A DNA stretch of 64,000 nucleotides. Origin: DASQBT01 sp049578545. Its GTDB lineage: Bacteria; Pseudomonadota; Gammaproteobacteria; Burkholderiales; Thiobacillaceae. Shown here piece after piece: positions 42,964-52,987 of this stretch; positions within the stretch are counted from its first letter, which is position 1, and each line of letters begins with the position of its first letter. The notes under the pieces are model-generated. The model made no database searches and was not told the origin of the DNA. It was given only the letters and a program-made list of their open reading frames with translations. Made by a program: the position numbers and the translations under genes. The stretch covers positions 53,956-117,955 of the forward strand of contig JBAUMF010000053.1 in NCBI GenBank assembly GCA_049578545.1, written 5' to 3'.

Positions 42964-43236
42964 TCAACCGACCAGGCTTGGCAGGTCGGTTAGCAGGCGC
43001 GTCATGTAATCGGTTATGACGGTAATCATCCAGGGGCCGGCAATCATCAATGCCAGAATTACGCCAACGAGTTTGGGAACAAAGGACAGACTGGCATCGT
43101 TGATCTGGGTGGTTGCCTGGAAAATACTGACCACCAGGCCGATGATCAGGGTCACGGCCAGTAGCGGCGCCGACAGCATCAGCACGACTTGCATCGCGTC
43201 CTGGCCGAGTGACATGACACTTTCGGGAGTCACCAT
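42964..43236 (-). CDS. fliQ: FliQ, export gate subunit
   Basis: 90 aa, two membrane helices; SVMSLGQDAMQVVLM start and VSIFQATTQINDASLSFVPK in the middle are typical. 12 bp from fliR. Confidence 0.94.
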   Translation of the reverse strand: MVTPESVMSLGQDAMQVVLMLSAPLLAVTLIIGLVVSIFQATTQINDASLSFVPKLVGVILALMIAGPWMITVITDYMTRLLTDLPSLVG

Positions 43237-43250
43237 GATGGTTTCCTATC

Positions 43251-44003
43251 TTATTGATAAAAACTCTGGGCCAGCGACCCGATGAGCAGATGCCAGCCAT
43301 CGACCAGGACAAACAGGATGATCTTGAATGGCAGCGAGATCATTGGCGGCGAGACCATCATCATGCCCATGGACATCAGCACGCTGGCCACGACCAGATC
43401 GATGATGAGAAAGGGAATGAAAATGGCGAAGCCGATCTGGAACGCAGTCTTCAGTTCGCTGGTGATGTAGGCCGGGACCAGAATGCGCATGGTGACGTCG
43501 TCTGGACTCTTCAAGGGCGGGCTGCCGGAAATCTTGACAAACAGGGCCAGATCAGTCTCGCGTGTCTGGCGCATCATGTAGCTCTTCAGTGGTGTGGAGC
43601 CGCGTTGAATTGCCTCATCCATATTGATGCGGTTTTCGGAATACGGTTGGTAGGCATCGGTGTAGATCTTGTCCAGCGTCGGCCCCATGATAAAAAAGGT
43701 CAGGAACAGCGAGATGCCGATCAGTACCTGGTTGGGCGGTGAAGTCTGGGTCCCAATGGCATGTCGCAGCAGCGACAGCACGATGATGATACGGGTGAAG
43801 CTGGTCATCATGAGAAGTCCTGCCGGCAGCATCGACAGCGCGGTCAGCAGGATCAGGGTCTGGATACTGAGGGTATAGGTCTGTCCGCCACCTGCCGCGG
43901 GCGTGGTTGTGAGGGCGGGCAACCCGGCAGGAGCTGCGTGCGCCAGGACTGGGAAAAGCAGCGCTCCCGCCAATATCAGCCACGTGGCGGTTCTATTTTC
44001 CAT
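43251..44003 (-). CDS. fliP: FliP, export gate subunit
   Basis: 250 aa from ATG 44003, overlapping fliO by 11 bp; a longer in-frame start at 44105 lacks a leader. Cleavable signal peptide (MENRTATWLILAGALLFPVLAHA), then FTRIIIVLSLLRHAIGTQ, the FliP family core. Forms the export channel. Confidence 0.94.
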   Translation of the reverse strand: MENRTATWLILAGALLFPVLAHAAPAGLPALTTTPAAGGGQTYTLSIQTLILLTALSMLPAGLLMMTSFTRIIIVLSLLRHAIGTQTSPPNQVLIGISLFLTFFIMGPTLDKIYTDAYQPYSENRINMDEAIQRGSTPLKSYMMRQTRETDLALFVKISGSPPLKSPDDVTMRILVPAYITSELKTAFQIGFAIFIPFLIIDLVVASVLMSMGMMMVSPPMISLPFKIILFVLVDGWHLLIGSLAQSFYQ

Positions 44004-44418
44004 GGCCTGATTTCTCGACCATCGATTTGAACCTGGCGGCGAAGCCTGCAGACGGCAGTTGGCCGGCAGATGGCATTTCGCCCCTGGGAAGCGTGGCGAG
44101 GGCATTCACCTGACCCGTGGCCACGCCTGCCACAATCCAGGTGTCGTTGACTTCAATCAGGACAGCACGTTCACGTCCGCCAAGACTGACACTGCCTACG
44201 ACTTTCACCGGGCTGGAACCTAAATTCTGGGTGATGCCCATGCGCTTGCTGAGCCAGGACAATCCCAGTATCAGCATGACGACAACCAGCAAGCCCAAAA
44301 CCACCTGGAACACACTACCTGTCGAACTGGCCATGGTGGCAGCGGGCGCGCCCGCGCCCACTGCCAATGCGGGCATGAGCAACAGAGACCAGCCGGCGAT
44401 GCGTGACCGGTGGTTCAT
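43993..44418 (-). CDS. fliO: FliO, export gate assembly factor
   Basis: 141 aa, signal-like N-terminus, one membrane helix (LLVVVMLILGLSWL) and a small cytoplasmic tail ending FKSMVEKSGHGK. Stabilises FliP during gate assembly. Overlaps fliN by 4 bp and fliP by 11 bp. Confidence 0.9.
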   Translation of the reverse strand: MNHRSRIAGWSLLLMPALAVGAGAPAATMASSTGSVFQVVLGLLVVVMLILGLSWLSKRMGITQNLGSSPVKVVGSVSLGGRERAVLIEVNDTWIVAGVATGQVNALATLPRGEMPSAGQLPSAGFAARFKSMVEKSGHGK

Positions 44419-44828
44419 TTGTTCAGTTTGCGAATGCGCTCGGAGGGCGTGATGATGTCCGTCAGGCGAATGCCGAAGCGTTCGTTGACGACGACTACTT
44501 CACCTTGTGCAATCAGGCAGCCATTGACCAGGATATCAAGCGGGTCGCCAGCCATGCCGTTCAGTTCGATCACCGAGCCGCGTGACAGTTGCAGCAGGTT
44601 CTTGATGGGCAGCTTGGTATGGCCCAGTTCGACAGTCAGTGTGACGGGGATGTCGAGAATCATGTCGATATCGTTGGCCGTATCGGCTTTACCCGCGCCG
44701 GAGAGCGGCTTGAACAAGGTCGATGAGATGGCGCCGCCCGTTTGGGGCGATTCTTCAATGACTTCCGTGGCGTCATCATTGTCGATGTCGTTCTTGTCAG
44801 AATGGGTGTTGGGAGCAGTATTTTCCAT
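44415..44828 (-). CDS. fliN: FliN, C-ring switch protein
   Basis: 137 aa from ATG 44828 with AGGAG 6 bp upstream; a longer frame begins at 44891. Acidic N-terminus, then the SpoA domain DIPVTLTVELGHTKLPI and the C-terminal GEVVVVNERFGIRLTDI. With FliM forms the switch and docks FliH. Confidence 0.95.
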   Translation of the reverse strand: MENTAPNTHSDKNDIDNDDATEVIEESPQTGGAISSTLFKPLSGAGKADTANDIDMILDIPVTLTVELGHTKLPIKNLLQLSRGSVIELNGMAGDPLDILVNGCLIAQGEVVVVNERFGIRLTDIITPSERIRKLNK

Positions 44829-44841
44829 GGTGTTCTCCTGA

Positions 44842-45825
44842 TCAGGAATCCCTGTTTTCCAGGGGAATGATGTGTTCAACGCGAAGCGCATACTGGCCGT
44901 TGGAGACGCCGAAGCTGCATTCGATTAACGGGGTTGAGTCAGCCCTGGCCTGGATCGATTCCGGCACTTCGATAGGGATGAAGTCGCCAACCTGCATGTT
45001 CAGCACATGACGCAAGGCCATGGTGGCTGTGCCCAGGTCGGCGGTCAGATTGACCTCGGCGGCTTGAACCTGAGTGGACATCAGTTTGGTCCAGCTCCGG
45101 TCCGCTACGTCCCGTTCCTGTCGTGTGGTGACAGACAGGATTTCACGTATCGGTTCCAATGAGGTGAAGGGGAAACAGATGATAAGGTCTCCACTGGTGT
45201 CTCCCATTTTGATGCTCATGGAGTTGATAACCACCATGTCGTCCGGAGCGCATACGTTCAGGTATTGCTTGTAGGACTCCGAGCGCACAAATTCGAAATT
45301 GATCGGGTGCACCATTTGCCACGAGCGGGTCTGGCAATCAATCACTTCGCCCATCAGCCTCTGAATGATGCGCTGTTCGGTGGGGGTAAAGTCGCGCGAT
45401 TCACCTTCCTTGTAAAAGCGCCCCTGTCCGCCGAACAGGTTGTCCACCATAAGGAAAATCAGATTGGGGTCAACAATGAACAAGGCATGGCCCGTCAGCG
45501 GGGTAATGCGGATCAGGTTGATGTTGGTCGGTACGGTTACTCCACGAATGAAATCCGCGTACCTCATGATTCTGAGTGGCACCGGCGTTATTTCGCAGGG
45601 GACCTTGACGAAGTCATAAAGCGAAATGCGGAAATGCTGGGCGAATTTCTGCGTGATGATTTCCAGAACGGGGAGCCGGGTCTGGACCAGGTGTTCGCGG
45701 CTGGTCAGATCGTATGAACGGACACTTTTTGGCGTGGGCATGGCCTCGCCGGATCCGTCACCTTCTTGGGGTAATCCATTCAGGAGGGTGTCGACTTCAT
45801 CCTGCGAGAGAAACTCGGCGCTCAT
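44842..45825 (-). CDS. fliM: FliM, C-ring switch protein
   Basis: 327 aa. N-terminal LSQDEVDTLLNG (5-16) is the CheY-P binding motif; middle CheC-like domain; C-terminal SpoA domain. Chemotaxis genes are absent from the window but the CheY site shows they exist elsewhere. 13 bp upstream of fliN. Confidence 0.96.
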   Translation of the reverse strand: MSAEFLSQDEVDTLLNGLPQEGDGSGEAMPTPKSVRSYDLTSREHLVQTRLPVLEIITQKFAQHFRISLYDFVKVPCEITPVPLRIMRYADFIRGVTVPTNINLIRITPLTGHALFIVDPNLIFLMVDNLFGGQGRFYKEGESRDFTPTEQRIIQRLMGEVIDCQTRSWQMVHPINFEFVRSESYKQYLNVCAPDDMVVINSMSIKMGDTSGDLIICFPFTSLEPIREILSVTTRQERDVADRSWTKLMSTQVQAAEVNLTADLGTATMALRHVLNMQVGDFIPIEVPESIQARADSTPLIECSFGVSNGQYALRVEHIIPLENRDS

Positions 45826-45829
45826 CGTT

Positions 45830-46336
45830 CTATTGGATTACAAGGTCAGTAAAAAACACGCCACCGACTTCCTGTTCGGCAGTGCCTTCGGCAAAAGGCT
45901 GTTTAACCTGGGCGACAATTTCATCTGAAAGTTTGTGCTTGCCTTCGGCTGTGTTGATCTCCGAGGCAGTCTTGCTGGAAAGCAGCATCAGCAGCCGGCT
46001 GCGAACCTGCGGCATATGCTGTTTGATTCGCTCTGCAGCCTCCTCATCCTTGACCTGCAGCACGATGCTCGTCTGCAGGTAATGATCCTCGTCTTCCGAC
46101 TGCAGGTTGACAGTAAATGGCTCCAGGTTGACAAAGACGGGGGCGGGCGGTGCGGGAGGCTGGTGACGCGCTTCCTTGGCATTTCCGCTGTTGCCCAAAT
46201 AGAACCATGCACTAGCGCCGCCTGCGCTGACGGCAGCAGCAACGATCATGGCAATGATGATGATCTTCTTGCGCGGCTTCTTGCTGCCTTTTGTTTCTGC
46301 GGCAGCATCTACTTTGGCTGGTACGGGTTTGGCCAT
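45830..46336 (-). CDS. fliL: FliL, stator-associated membrane protein
   Basis: 168 aa. One membrane helix (IIIIAMIVAAAVSAGGASAWFYL, split as residues 25-47) and periplasmic domain ending with the TEQEVGGVFFTDLVIQ tail. Supports stators at high load. Starts the fliL-M-N-O-P-Q-R operon. Confidence 0.93.
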   Translation of the reverse strand: MAKPVPAKVDAAAETKGSKKPRKKIIIIAMIVAAAVSAGGASAWFYLGNSGNAKEARHQPPAPPAPVFVNLEPFTVNLQSEDEDHYLQTSIVLQVKDEEAAERIKQHMPQVRSRLLMLLSSKTASEINTAEGKHKLSDEIVAQVKQPFAEGTAEQEVGGVFFTDLVIQ

Positions 46337-46449
46337 GGCAATCTCTGTAAATATATAACCTGTTATTGATTATTGAGCCGATCCGAATGAAGTGATCGTT
46401 CGATTAGACGCGATAAATCCCCACAATTCATCCGTCTGTCAGTTGTCTG

Positions 46450-47652
46450 TCACGCGAACCTGTCTACAAGGCCCTGGCGGGAAATGGTTCTGACGGCACC
46501 CTGGACTTGTGGCACGGCAATGTCCTTGACAGGCTGATTCAGCCTTGTCCAGTTTGCCCCCCCGGACTGGCCTGATTGGGTGAAGCTTCCAGAAGTGTCG
46601 GCCTGCACATTGGTCTGGCCCAGGGTAATGCCTGACTCGGCCATCATCCCGCTCAGTCGGGGTAGAGCGGATTCAATCGCCTCGCGTGTTGCACTTTGAT
46701 GAACGAGAAAAGACAAGCTGGCCTGATTATTGTCGAGAGTGAGGGTAATCCTGATTGGCCCCATCTCTGCTGGATTCAGGTGAATCTCGGCCTGCTGCTG
46801 TTTCTCGGCCACCATCATGACGACCTGCTGGCCCAGTGCGTTATTCCAGGCGGTGGTGCCAATCTGGGCGTCAAAGCGCGTTGTTGGTTGTGATGGGAGT
46901 GATTGGGTCTGAACCGGCGCCAGAGGCTGATTCGCTGGAGCGCGAATATCCGAAGACAGGAGGGACAGTGAATCACTCTTGACTGTTTCCAGCGTTTTCG
47001 GCTGCTCTGCAGTTTTGGCCAGGGCGTCTGCACCATCCTGACGAATCGTCAGTTTGTCATGGGCGGCTTGATGGATCGCCTTGGTATTGTCAGCCCTCGC
47101 CTGCTGATCGGTACCCGGCAAATCGGGCGGTGTAAATTTGCTGTCCTTGCTGCCTGCCCCTGGCCCTTGATCGTTCAGGCTTGTGCCGCCAACCTTGATG
47201 TTCGAGCCCGGCTGCAACGTGTCTATTGGCTGCATGGCGATGATGTCACCGGCCGGGTTTTGTTTTGTTGCAGATTTCAGATCGATTCCCATGCGCTGCT
47301 TTATTCGTGCTGAATCCATCGGTTCCTGTGTGTCGCCCTTTGCCGGATCTGTAGGGTTGGCAGCAGCTGTGCTGGTTAAGGGAATCTGCAGCGCAGCCAG
47401 ATCAGGCTGAGTATTGGCGGAAACTGCGTTGGTATCAGGCGTGTCCGTGTCCTTGGCCTTGCCATCGGCTGCCTTGCCACCCTTGCCAGGCTTGGCTTCG
47501 TTCTTTGTTTCGGGAACCTGGTTACTCATCTCCTTAACCAGAACGTCCTTGAACGATTGCCCGTCGTTGGCCGGGGCGCTGGAATCGGTTACAGATTGTG
47601 TTGCACCTGCTGGCGGTGTGCTGATGGGTGAGTCAATGAGAATGGCTGGCAC
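46450..47652 (-). CDS. fliK: FliK, hook-length ruler
   Basis: 400 aa. Long low-complexity N-terminal ruler rich in P, T, D, K and Q, then the conserved C-terminal domain with AEIHLNPAEMGPIRITLTLDN (split here as AEIHLNPAEMGPIRI). Measures hook length and triggers the FlhB switch. A gene at 54432-55493 has the same C-terminal fold. Confidence 0.9.
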   Translation of the reverse strand: MPAILIDSPISTPPAGATQSVTDSSAPANDGQSFKDVLVKEMSNQVPETKNEAKPGKGGKAADGKAKDTDTPDTNAVSANTQPDLAALQIPLTSTAAANPTDPAKGDTQEPMDSARIKQRMGIDLKSATKQNPAGDIIAMQPIDTLQPGSNIKVGGTSLNDQGPGAGSKDSKFTPPDLPGTDQQARADNTKAIHQAAHDKLTIRQDGADALAKTAEQPKTLETVKSDSLSLLSSDIRAPANQPLAPVQTQSLPSQPTTRFDAQIGTTAWNNALGQQVVMMVAEKQQQAEIHLNPAEMGPIRITLTLDNNQASLSFLVHQSATREAIESALPRLSGMMAESGITLGQTNVQADTSGSFTQSGQSGGANWTRLNQPVKDIAVPQVQGAVRTISRQGLVDRFA

Positions 47653-47655
47653 GAT

Positions 47656-48120
47656 TCAGTCCTTGTTTGAAATGTTCGAGTTGATGTTTACGGAAAACTT
47701 GCGGGTTGAAAATTCATCCAGCAGACGCTGTTCCTGTTTTACCGCCTGTTTTGCTTCCTGCGTTTCCAGCCGTTTGGACAGAACGCCGTACGACTTGAGC
47801 TTCATATAGCTGCCCTGCCATTCAGTGCGACGGCCTTCTGCCCGAAGTGCGCAAGTTGTTACGTATTTCTTTTGCTGGGTAATTGCCGCATTCAGGCGTT
47901 CCATGAACAACTGCTGGTTCTTCATTTCCTCAGCAGTCAGTCCATTCCTTGCTGATCTGGAATGCGCCACCAGATAATCGTCATAGAATTTTTCCAGCAT
48001 TGTCAGCTTGTTCTCGGCTTCTTCTTGTGTATTCACGGCACCGGCCAGCGCCTCGACAGATTGATCCACTTCCTTGTCGGCCAGGTCAATCAATATTTGC
48101 CAGGAAATCTTCTTGCTCAT
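47656..48120 (-). CDS. fliJ: FliJ, export chaperone
   Basis: 154 aa, coiled coil throughout, Glu/Lys-rich. Links FliI/FliH to FlhA. Lies 3 bp from fliI and fliK on either side. Confidence 0.9.
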   Translation of the reverse strand: MSKKISWQILIDLADKEVDQSVEALAGAVNTQEEAENKLTMLEKFYDDYLVAHSRSARNGLTAEEMKNQQLFMERLNAAITQQKKYVTTCALRAEGRRTEWQGSYMKLKSYGVLSKRLETQEAKQAVKQEQRLLDEFSTRKFSVNINSNISNKD

Positions 48121-48123
48121 GGA

Positions 48124-49548
48124 TTAGGCTTCCGCGTTAAACAGGCTTTTGAGATGGTTGATGCTGTCACCGGCCGTGGCTTTCTCGTTCATCCCCTGTT
48201 GAAGGAAAGATTCCAGGGCAGGGTAGGCCTCGATTGCCTGATCGATCAACGGGTCGGTGCCGGCCTTATAAGCACCGACGGTTATCAAGTCGCGATTGCG
48301 CTGGTAACGTGAATACACCTGCTTGAAGGCCCGGGCCTGATCGAGCTGTGCTTCTGGAACCAGATTTGGCATGGCGCGGCTGACTGAAGCTTCAATGTCG
48401 ATGGCAGGATAGTGGCCCGATTCTGCCAGGCTGCGCGAAAGCACGAAGTGGCCATCGAGGATGGCGCGCGCGCTGTCGGAGATTGGATCCTGCTGGTCGT
48501 CACCTTCTGACAGTACGGTGTAGAAGGCTGTGATGGAACCACCACCTGGCTTGCCGTTGCCTGCGCGTTCTATCAATTGCGGCAGTTTGGCAAACACTGA
48601 AGGTGGATAGCCCTTTGATGCAGGGGGTTCCCCCACGGCCAATGCGATCTCGCGCTGAGCCATGGCATAGCGGGTGAGCGAGTCCATGATGAGCAGGACG
48701 TTCTTGCCTTCGTCCCGGAAATGCTCCGCCACCGACGTGGCATAGGCCGCGCCCTGAAGTCGCATAAGCGGTGAGGTATCAGCCGGCGCGGCAATCACAA
48801 CCGAACGTGCCATGCCCTCAGGCCCGAGGATTTGTTCGATGAATTCCTTGACCTCGCGACCGCGTTCACCGATCAGCCCCACGACAATGACATCGGCGCT
48901 GGTATATCGGGCCATCATGCCGAGCAGCACGCTCTTGCCGACGCCGCTGCCTGCAAACAGACCAATGCGCTGTCCACGGCCGACAGTGAGCAATGCATTT
49001 ATCGCACGGATGCCGGTATCCAGGATCTGAGTGATCGGCGCACGGGCAAGCGGATTGTTCGGCCGGCCATAAAGCGGTTTCATCTGGCTGGTATGCAAGG
49101 GGCCATGTTCGTCGAGCGGAAGGCCCGCACCATCGACAACCCGGCCCAACAGGGTCGCGCCAACCGGAAAATGTTTGGTCCGGTCCGAGGTGCGCAGACG
49201 AGCATGCTTGACCATGCCGGGTTTGGGCAGGCAACGGGTGATGTCCTCGGGCAGCACATGCGCACCCGGCTCAATGCCATGCATATGCCCGTTGGGCATG
49301 AGAAACAGGCGGTCATTGGCAAAACCGACGACTTCCGCATCAACATAACTGCCATCGTTCACTCCAACCAGGCAGCTGTTACCCACGGCCAGTTTGAGGC
49401 CGCTGCATTCCAGAATCAGTCCCGCCACGCGCGTGACTTTTCCGCTCATCTGAATGGGGTCGGCTATGGCGGCGAGCTGGGCGCAGTCGCGCAAGTAGGC
49501 CGTGACATCCTGGCGCAGCAACCCGGGTGGCGCGTTCATTCCAGCCAT
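48124..49548 (-). CDS. fliI: FliI, export ATPase
   Basis: 474 aa. F1-beta-like core with Walker A GSGVGKS (200-206), GLIGERGREVKEFI and the Walker B LLIMDSLTRYA. ATG 49548 overlaps fliH by 13 bp; an internal ATG at 49539 gives an ATGA overlap. Energises unfolding and loading of export cargo. Confidence 0.96.
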   Translation of the reverse strand: MAGMNAPPGLLRQDVTAYLRDCAQLAAIADPIQMSGKVTRVAGLILECSGLKLAVGNSCLVGVNDGSYVDAEVVGFANDRLFLMPNGHMHGIEPGAHVLPEDITRCLPKPGMVKHARLRTSDRTKHFPVGATLLGRVVDGAGLPLDEHGPLHTSQMKPLYGRPNNPLARAPITQILDTGIRAINALLTVGRGQRIGLFAGSGVGKSVLLGMMARYTSADVIVVGLIGERGREVKEFIEQILGPEGMARSVVIAAPADTSPLMRLQGAAYATSVAEHFRDEGKNVLLIMDSLTRYAMAQREIALAVGEPPASKGYPPSVFAKLPQLIERAGNGKPGGGSITAFYTVLSEGDDQQDPISDSARAILDGHFVLSRSLAESGHYPAIDIEASVSRAMPNLVPEAQLDQARAFKQVYSRYQRNRDLITVGAYKAGTDPLIDQAIEAYPALESFLQQGMNEKATAGDSINHLKSLFNAEA

Positions 49549-50159
49549 GGTCCTGACTGGCTAAGTGCATGAGTGAGACGTTTCCAGCGCGATTCCATGG
49601 TTGCATCGACCTGGCTTGCAGTCGTTTCAAGTTTGCATCCGCCACGCGTGAGTGTATTGTCAACCCGGACTTTAAGGCCGAACGAGGTGATTTCGTCGGC
49701 AAAGGCTTCTTTCAGAAGTCGTGCATCGTCGCCGTTTACTGCCAGCTGAATGGGATGGACCATGGGTGGCAAACGGTTCAGGGCTTCCTGCACCACTGGA
49801 ATAATCAGTTGGGGATGCACGGTCAGAGCTTGCTGCACCATGACTTTGGTCAGGTCAAGAGCAAGTTTCAGCACCTCTTCGGCCATGGTCTGGCTGAATT
49901 GGCTGACTTCAGCCTGCAAGCTGTCAGATATCTGCTGGATGGATTTCTTCTGGCCGTCAAGCATGGCACGGGCTGCCTGCATGCCGGCGGCATATCCTTC
50001 GGCATGGCCAGCGGCTCGGGCGGCTTCCTTGACGTTGACCAGTTCCGCATGGGGCTGATTGGTTTGTATGTGCAGCTCTGCTTCGTCCGTGTCGAACGAC
50101 GCCATTTCCCAGCGCTGGTAGGCGGTGAGCCTTTCCTTGGGAATGATGATGCTAGACAT
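49536..50159 (-). CDS. fliH: FliH, export ATPase regulator
   Basis: 207 aa from ATG 50159, preferred because GGAGAGG precedes it; it overlaps the fliG stop by 8 bp. N-terminal helix that binds FliN, long coiled middle with AARAAGHAEGYAAG, C-terminal domain that binds FliI. Confidence 0.9.
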   Translation of the reverse strand: MSSIIIPKERLTAYQRWEMASFDTDEAELHIQTNQPHAELVNVKEAARAAGHAEGYAAGMQAARAMLDGQKKSIQQISDSLQAEVSQFSQTMAEEVLKLALDLTKVMVQQALTVHPQLIIPVVQEALNRLPPMVHPIQLAVNGDDARLLKEAFADEITSFGLKVRVDNTLTRGGCKLETTASQVDATMESRWKRLTHALSQSGPWLE

Positions 50160-51144
50160 AAACCTCTCCACCCTTGCCGCTGATGACTAGCTGGCCTTCT
50201 TCCGCCAGACGTTTGACAGTCTGAAGAATCTGCTTCTGCTCGTTTTCCACTTCGGAAAGGCGCACCGGGCCTTTGGATTCGAGGTCTTCACGCAGCATTT
50301 CAGCGGCGCGCTGCGACATGTTCTTGAATATTTTTTCCTGCAGGTGCTGGGATGCGCCTTTGAGCGCAACAATGAGAGATTCCGACTGCACTTCCCGCAA
50401 CATGAGCTGGATGCCCTTGTCATCGATATCGAGCAGGTTGTCGAAGATGAACATTTCATCCTCGATCTGCTGGGCGAGTTCGGCATCATAATCGCGCAGG
50501 GTGCTCATGATGGCTTCTTCATGATCGCCATTCACGAAGTTGATGATCTCTGCAGCGGCCTTGACGCCACCGGCAGTCTGGTTGCTGCCCGATTCGCTTC
50601 CGGTCAGCAGGCGGCTGAGCACTTCATTGAGTTCCTGCATCGCAGCCGGCTGGACGCTGTCCAGGGTGGCAATTCTGAGCAGAATGTCGTTGCGCAGTTC
50701 ATTGCTGAAACGGTTGAGAACCTCGCCGGCCTGGTCGGGTTCCAGGTGAACCAGGATAGTGGCGATGATCTGCGGGTGTTCATGGCGGATCAGCTCGGCC
50801 ACTTCGTCGGCTTCCAGCCATTTGAGGTGATCAATGCCGGGTGAGTCGCGGTCCTTGAGAATCTTGCCGATCAGGTGTGCAGCGCGATCATCCCCCAATG
50901 CCTTGGTCAGTACGGTGCGAATGTAGTCCGAGGAATGGTCCAGCCCGGTCTGTTCGCCGACCAGGTCAGTGAAGGCCTCAAGGGTTTCCTCGATCTGCTC
51001 GCGGCTGACTTTCTTCAATCCTGCCATGGCGACGCCAATCTTCTGCACCTCTTTGGGCCCCAGGTATTTGAGGACTCCGGCGGCTTCATCTTCACCCAGT
51101 GAGAGGAGCAGGATGGCGCTGCGGTTGATCCCCTGTTCGCTCAT
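50152..51144 (-). CDS. fliG: FliG, C-ring motor protein
   Basis: 330 aa, normal length. Armadillo-type repeats; the conserved EHPQ patch (RHEHPQIIATILVHLEP) and the C-terminal torque helix with charged residues (about 285-305). Couples stator to rotor. 2 bp after fliF. Confidence 0.96.
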   Translation of the reverse strand: MSEQGINRSAILLLSLGEDEAAGVLKYLGPKEVQKIGVAMAGLKKVSREQIEETLEAFTDLVGEQTGLDHSSDYIRTVLTKALGDDRAAHLIGKILKDRDSPGIDHLKWLEADEVAELIRHEHPQIIATILVHLEPDQAGEVLNRFSNELRNDILLRIATLDSVQPAAMQELNEVLSRLLTGSESGSNQTAGGVKAAAEIINFVNGDHEEAIMSTLRDYDAELAQQIEDEMFIFDNLLDIDDKGIQLMLREVQSESLIVALKGASQHLQEKIFKNMSQRAAEMLREDLESKGPVRLSEVENEQKQILQTVKRLAEEGQLVISGKGGEVYV

Positions 51145-51145
51145 C

Positions 51146-52768
51146 TCATTCCACCCAGTTCTTTACAACGTTGGCTACGGCCTGCGGATTCTGTCGCGCC
51201 ATGCTTTTCGCGGTAAGCAACCGCTCTTCATGGCTGATCATGGCCTGTCCCGGCGGCAAGGCCAGAGTACCGTTGGGTCCGGTCAGCGAGGGATTGACAC
51301 CTTCGCGCCCATTGCCTGCAAGTACTGGCCCGATGCGTTTGGTCAACGGGCGCAGAATCTTGAAATACAGATAGGCAATCACCAGCGCCATGATCAGATA
51401 ACGAACGCCACTCTGCGCCATATCAATGTTGTCGGGCTGTTTCCAGAATGGCTGTTCAGGCAGCTTCTCTACTTCAGGCGTGGTAAAGGGGGTGTTGGCG
51501 ACGCTCAGGGTGTCGCCGCGCGACTGGTTGAAACCCATGGCGTCCTTGACCAGAGACTCGATCTGCGCTTTTTCAGCGGCAGTCAGAGGAACATTGCTGG
51601 TCTTGCCGTTCTTGCCAACGACTTTGCGATAATTGACCACCACCGCAGCGGAAAGCCGCTTTACGCCGCCCATGGGTTGCTGGGTATAGCGTATGGTCTT
51701 GTCCACCTCATAGTTGGTGGTGGATTCCTTGTGGATGTTCTGATTGGCCGTTGCTGTACTTTGGCTGCTTGCGCCCTTGGGCGCATTGATCGGCGCAGTC
51801 GCAGGTGCGGGCGGCTGGTTCGACAGCGCGCCTGGCACGCCTCCCGGACTCGCAGCGGAGTTGGTCGATTCGCTGGTTTGCTGGCTGCGAATGACGGCGT
51901 CGGTCGGGCTCTGATTGGGCTTGTAGGTCTCGGCGGCCTGCTCTGCACGAGTGAAGTCCATTTCGGCCGTTACTTCGGCCCGTACATTATCTTTGCCGAC
52001 GATCGGATACAGGATGGACTCGATCCGCTGGGCAAGGTTTTGCTCATATCCCTGAACGTACTTGAGTTGATCCGGATCAAGACCGTTATCCGGCTTTGTT
52101 TCGGAATCGGAAAGCAGATCTCCATTTTGATCCAGGATCGTGACGTTGCCTGAGGGCAGGTCGGAAACGCTGCTGGAAACCAGATGGCTGATGGCGTTGA
52201 CCTGGGCTTTATCCAGAGTCCGGCCAGGATAAAGATTGAGGATGACCGATGCAGTAGGCTTTTGCTGGTCGCGTACGAATACGGATTGCTTGGTGAAGGC
52301 GATATGCACGCGCGCGCTTTGCACTGCAGACAGCGTTTGAATGGAGCGGGCCAGTTCACCCTCCAGAGCGCGTTGGTAATTGACCTGTTCCAGAAACTGG
52401 CTGATGCCCAGTTTCTGGTTTTCCATTAGCTCGAACCCCACTGTTCCGCCTCTTGGCAGCCCCTGGGAGGCAAGACGCAGACGGGCCTCATGAACCTGAT
52501 CGGCTGGCACCAGAATGGCACCCCCGCCGTCAGTGAATTTGTAAGGCACGTTCATCTGCGCAAGAACGCCAATGATGGCACCACCGTCCTGATCGGAAAC
52601 ATTGCTGAAAAGCACCTTGTAGTCGGGCTTGTTGCCCCACATCCAGACGCCGATGGCGAGCGCGATGACGGCGGCAGCGGCGACCAGCGCGATAATCTTT
52701 TGTTGTCCTCCAGGCAGGAAAAGCTTGTTTAGCTGGGGTGCTAAAGCGACTTGTGCTGTATCACTCAT
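51146..52768 (-). CDS. fliF: FliF, MS-ring protein
   Basis: 540 aa from ATG 52768 (AAAGGATAGG upstream); a longer frame starts at 52792. Two membrane helices: about 27-43 (IIALVAAAAVIALAIGVWMW) and near 450, with ring-building domains between. Founding ring of the flagellum. Confidence 0.95.
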   Translation of the reverse strand: MSDTAQVALAPQLNKLFLPGGQQKIIALVAAAAVIALAIGVWMWGNKPDYKVLFSNVSDQDGGAIIGVLAQMNVPYKFTDGGGAILVPADQVHEARLRLASQGLPRGGTVGFELMENQKLGISQFLEQVNYQRALEGELARSIQTLSAVQSARVHIAFTKQSVFVRDQQKPTASVILNLYPGRTLDKAQVNAISHLVSSSVSDLPSGNVTILDQNGDLLSDSETKPDNGLDPDQLKYVQGYEQNLAQRIESILYPIVGKDNVRAEVTAEMDFTRAEQAAETYKPNQSPTDAVIRSQQTSESTNSAASPGGVPGALSNQPPAPATAPINAPKGASSQSTATANQNIHKESTTNYEVDKTIRYTQQPMGGVKRLSAAVVVNYRKVVGKNGKTSNVPLTAAEKAQIESLVKDAMGFNQSRGDTLSVANTPFTTPEVEKLPEQPFWKQPDNIDMAQSGVRYLIMALVIAYLYFKILRPLTKRIGPVLAGNGREGVNPSLTGPNGTLALPPGQAMISHEERLLTAKSMARQNPQAVANVVKNWVE

Positions 52769-52987
52769 ACCTATCCTTTTCTGGAACCACATTCATTCTT
52801 GTTTACTGATGCGACTGGTCTGGTCACCAAGCCCACCAGGGGATGTTCTGAATTATCGGCAGCGGAAGGATTTTCGAGACCGGGAATAGAGCGGGATTTA
52901 GGCCTTTATTCCTCGGAGTGCGGAATGATTTGGCAGCCTATGATTCGGTCTGTAGGGAAGGACTCCCCGTATAGAAGGCCCAAACCA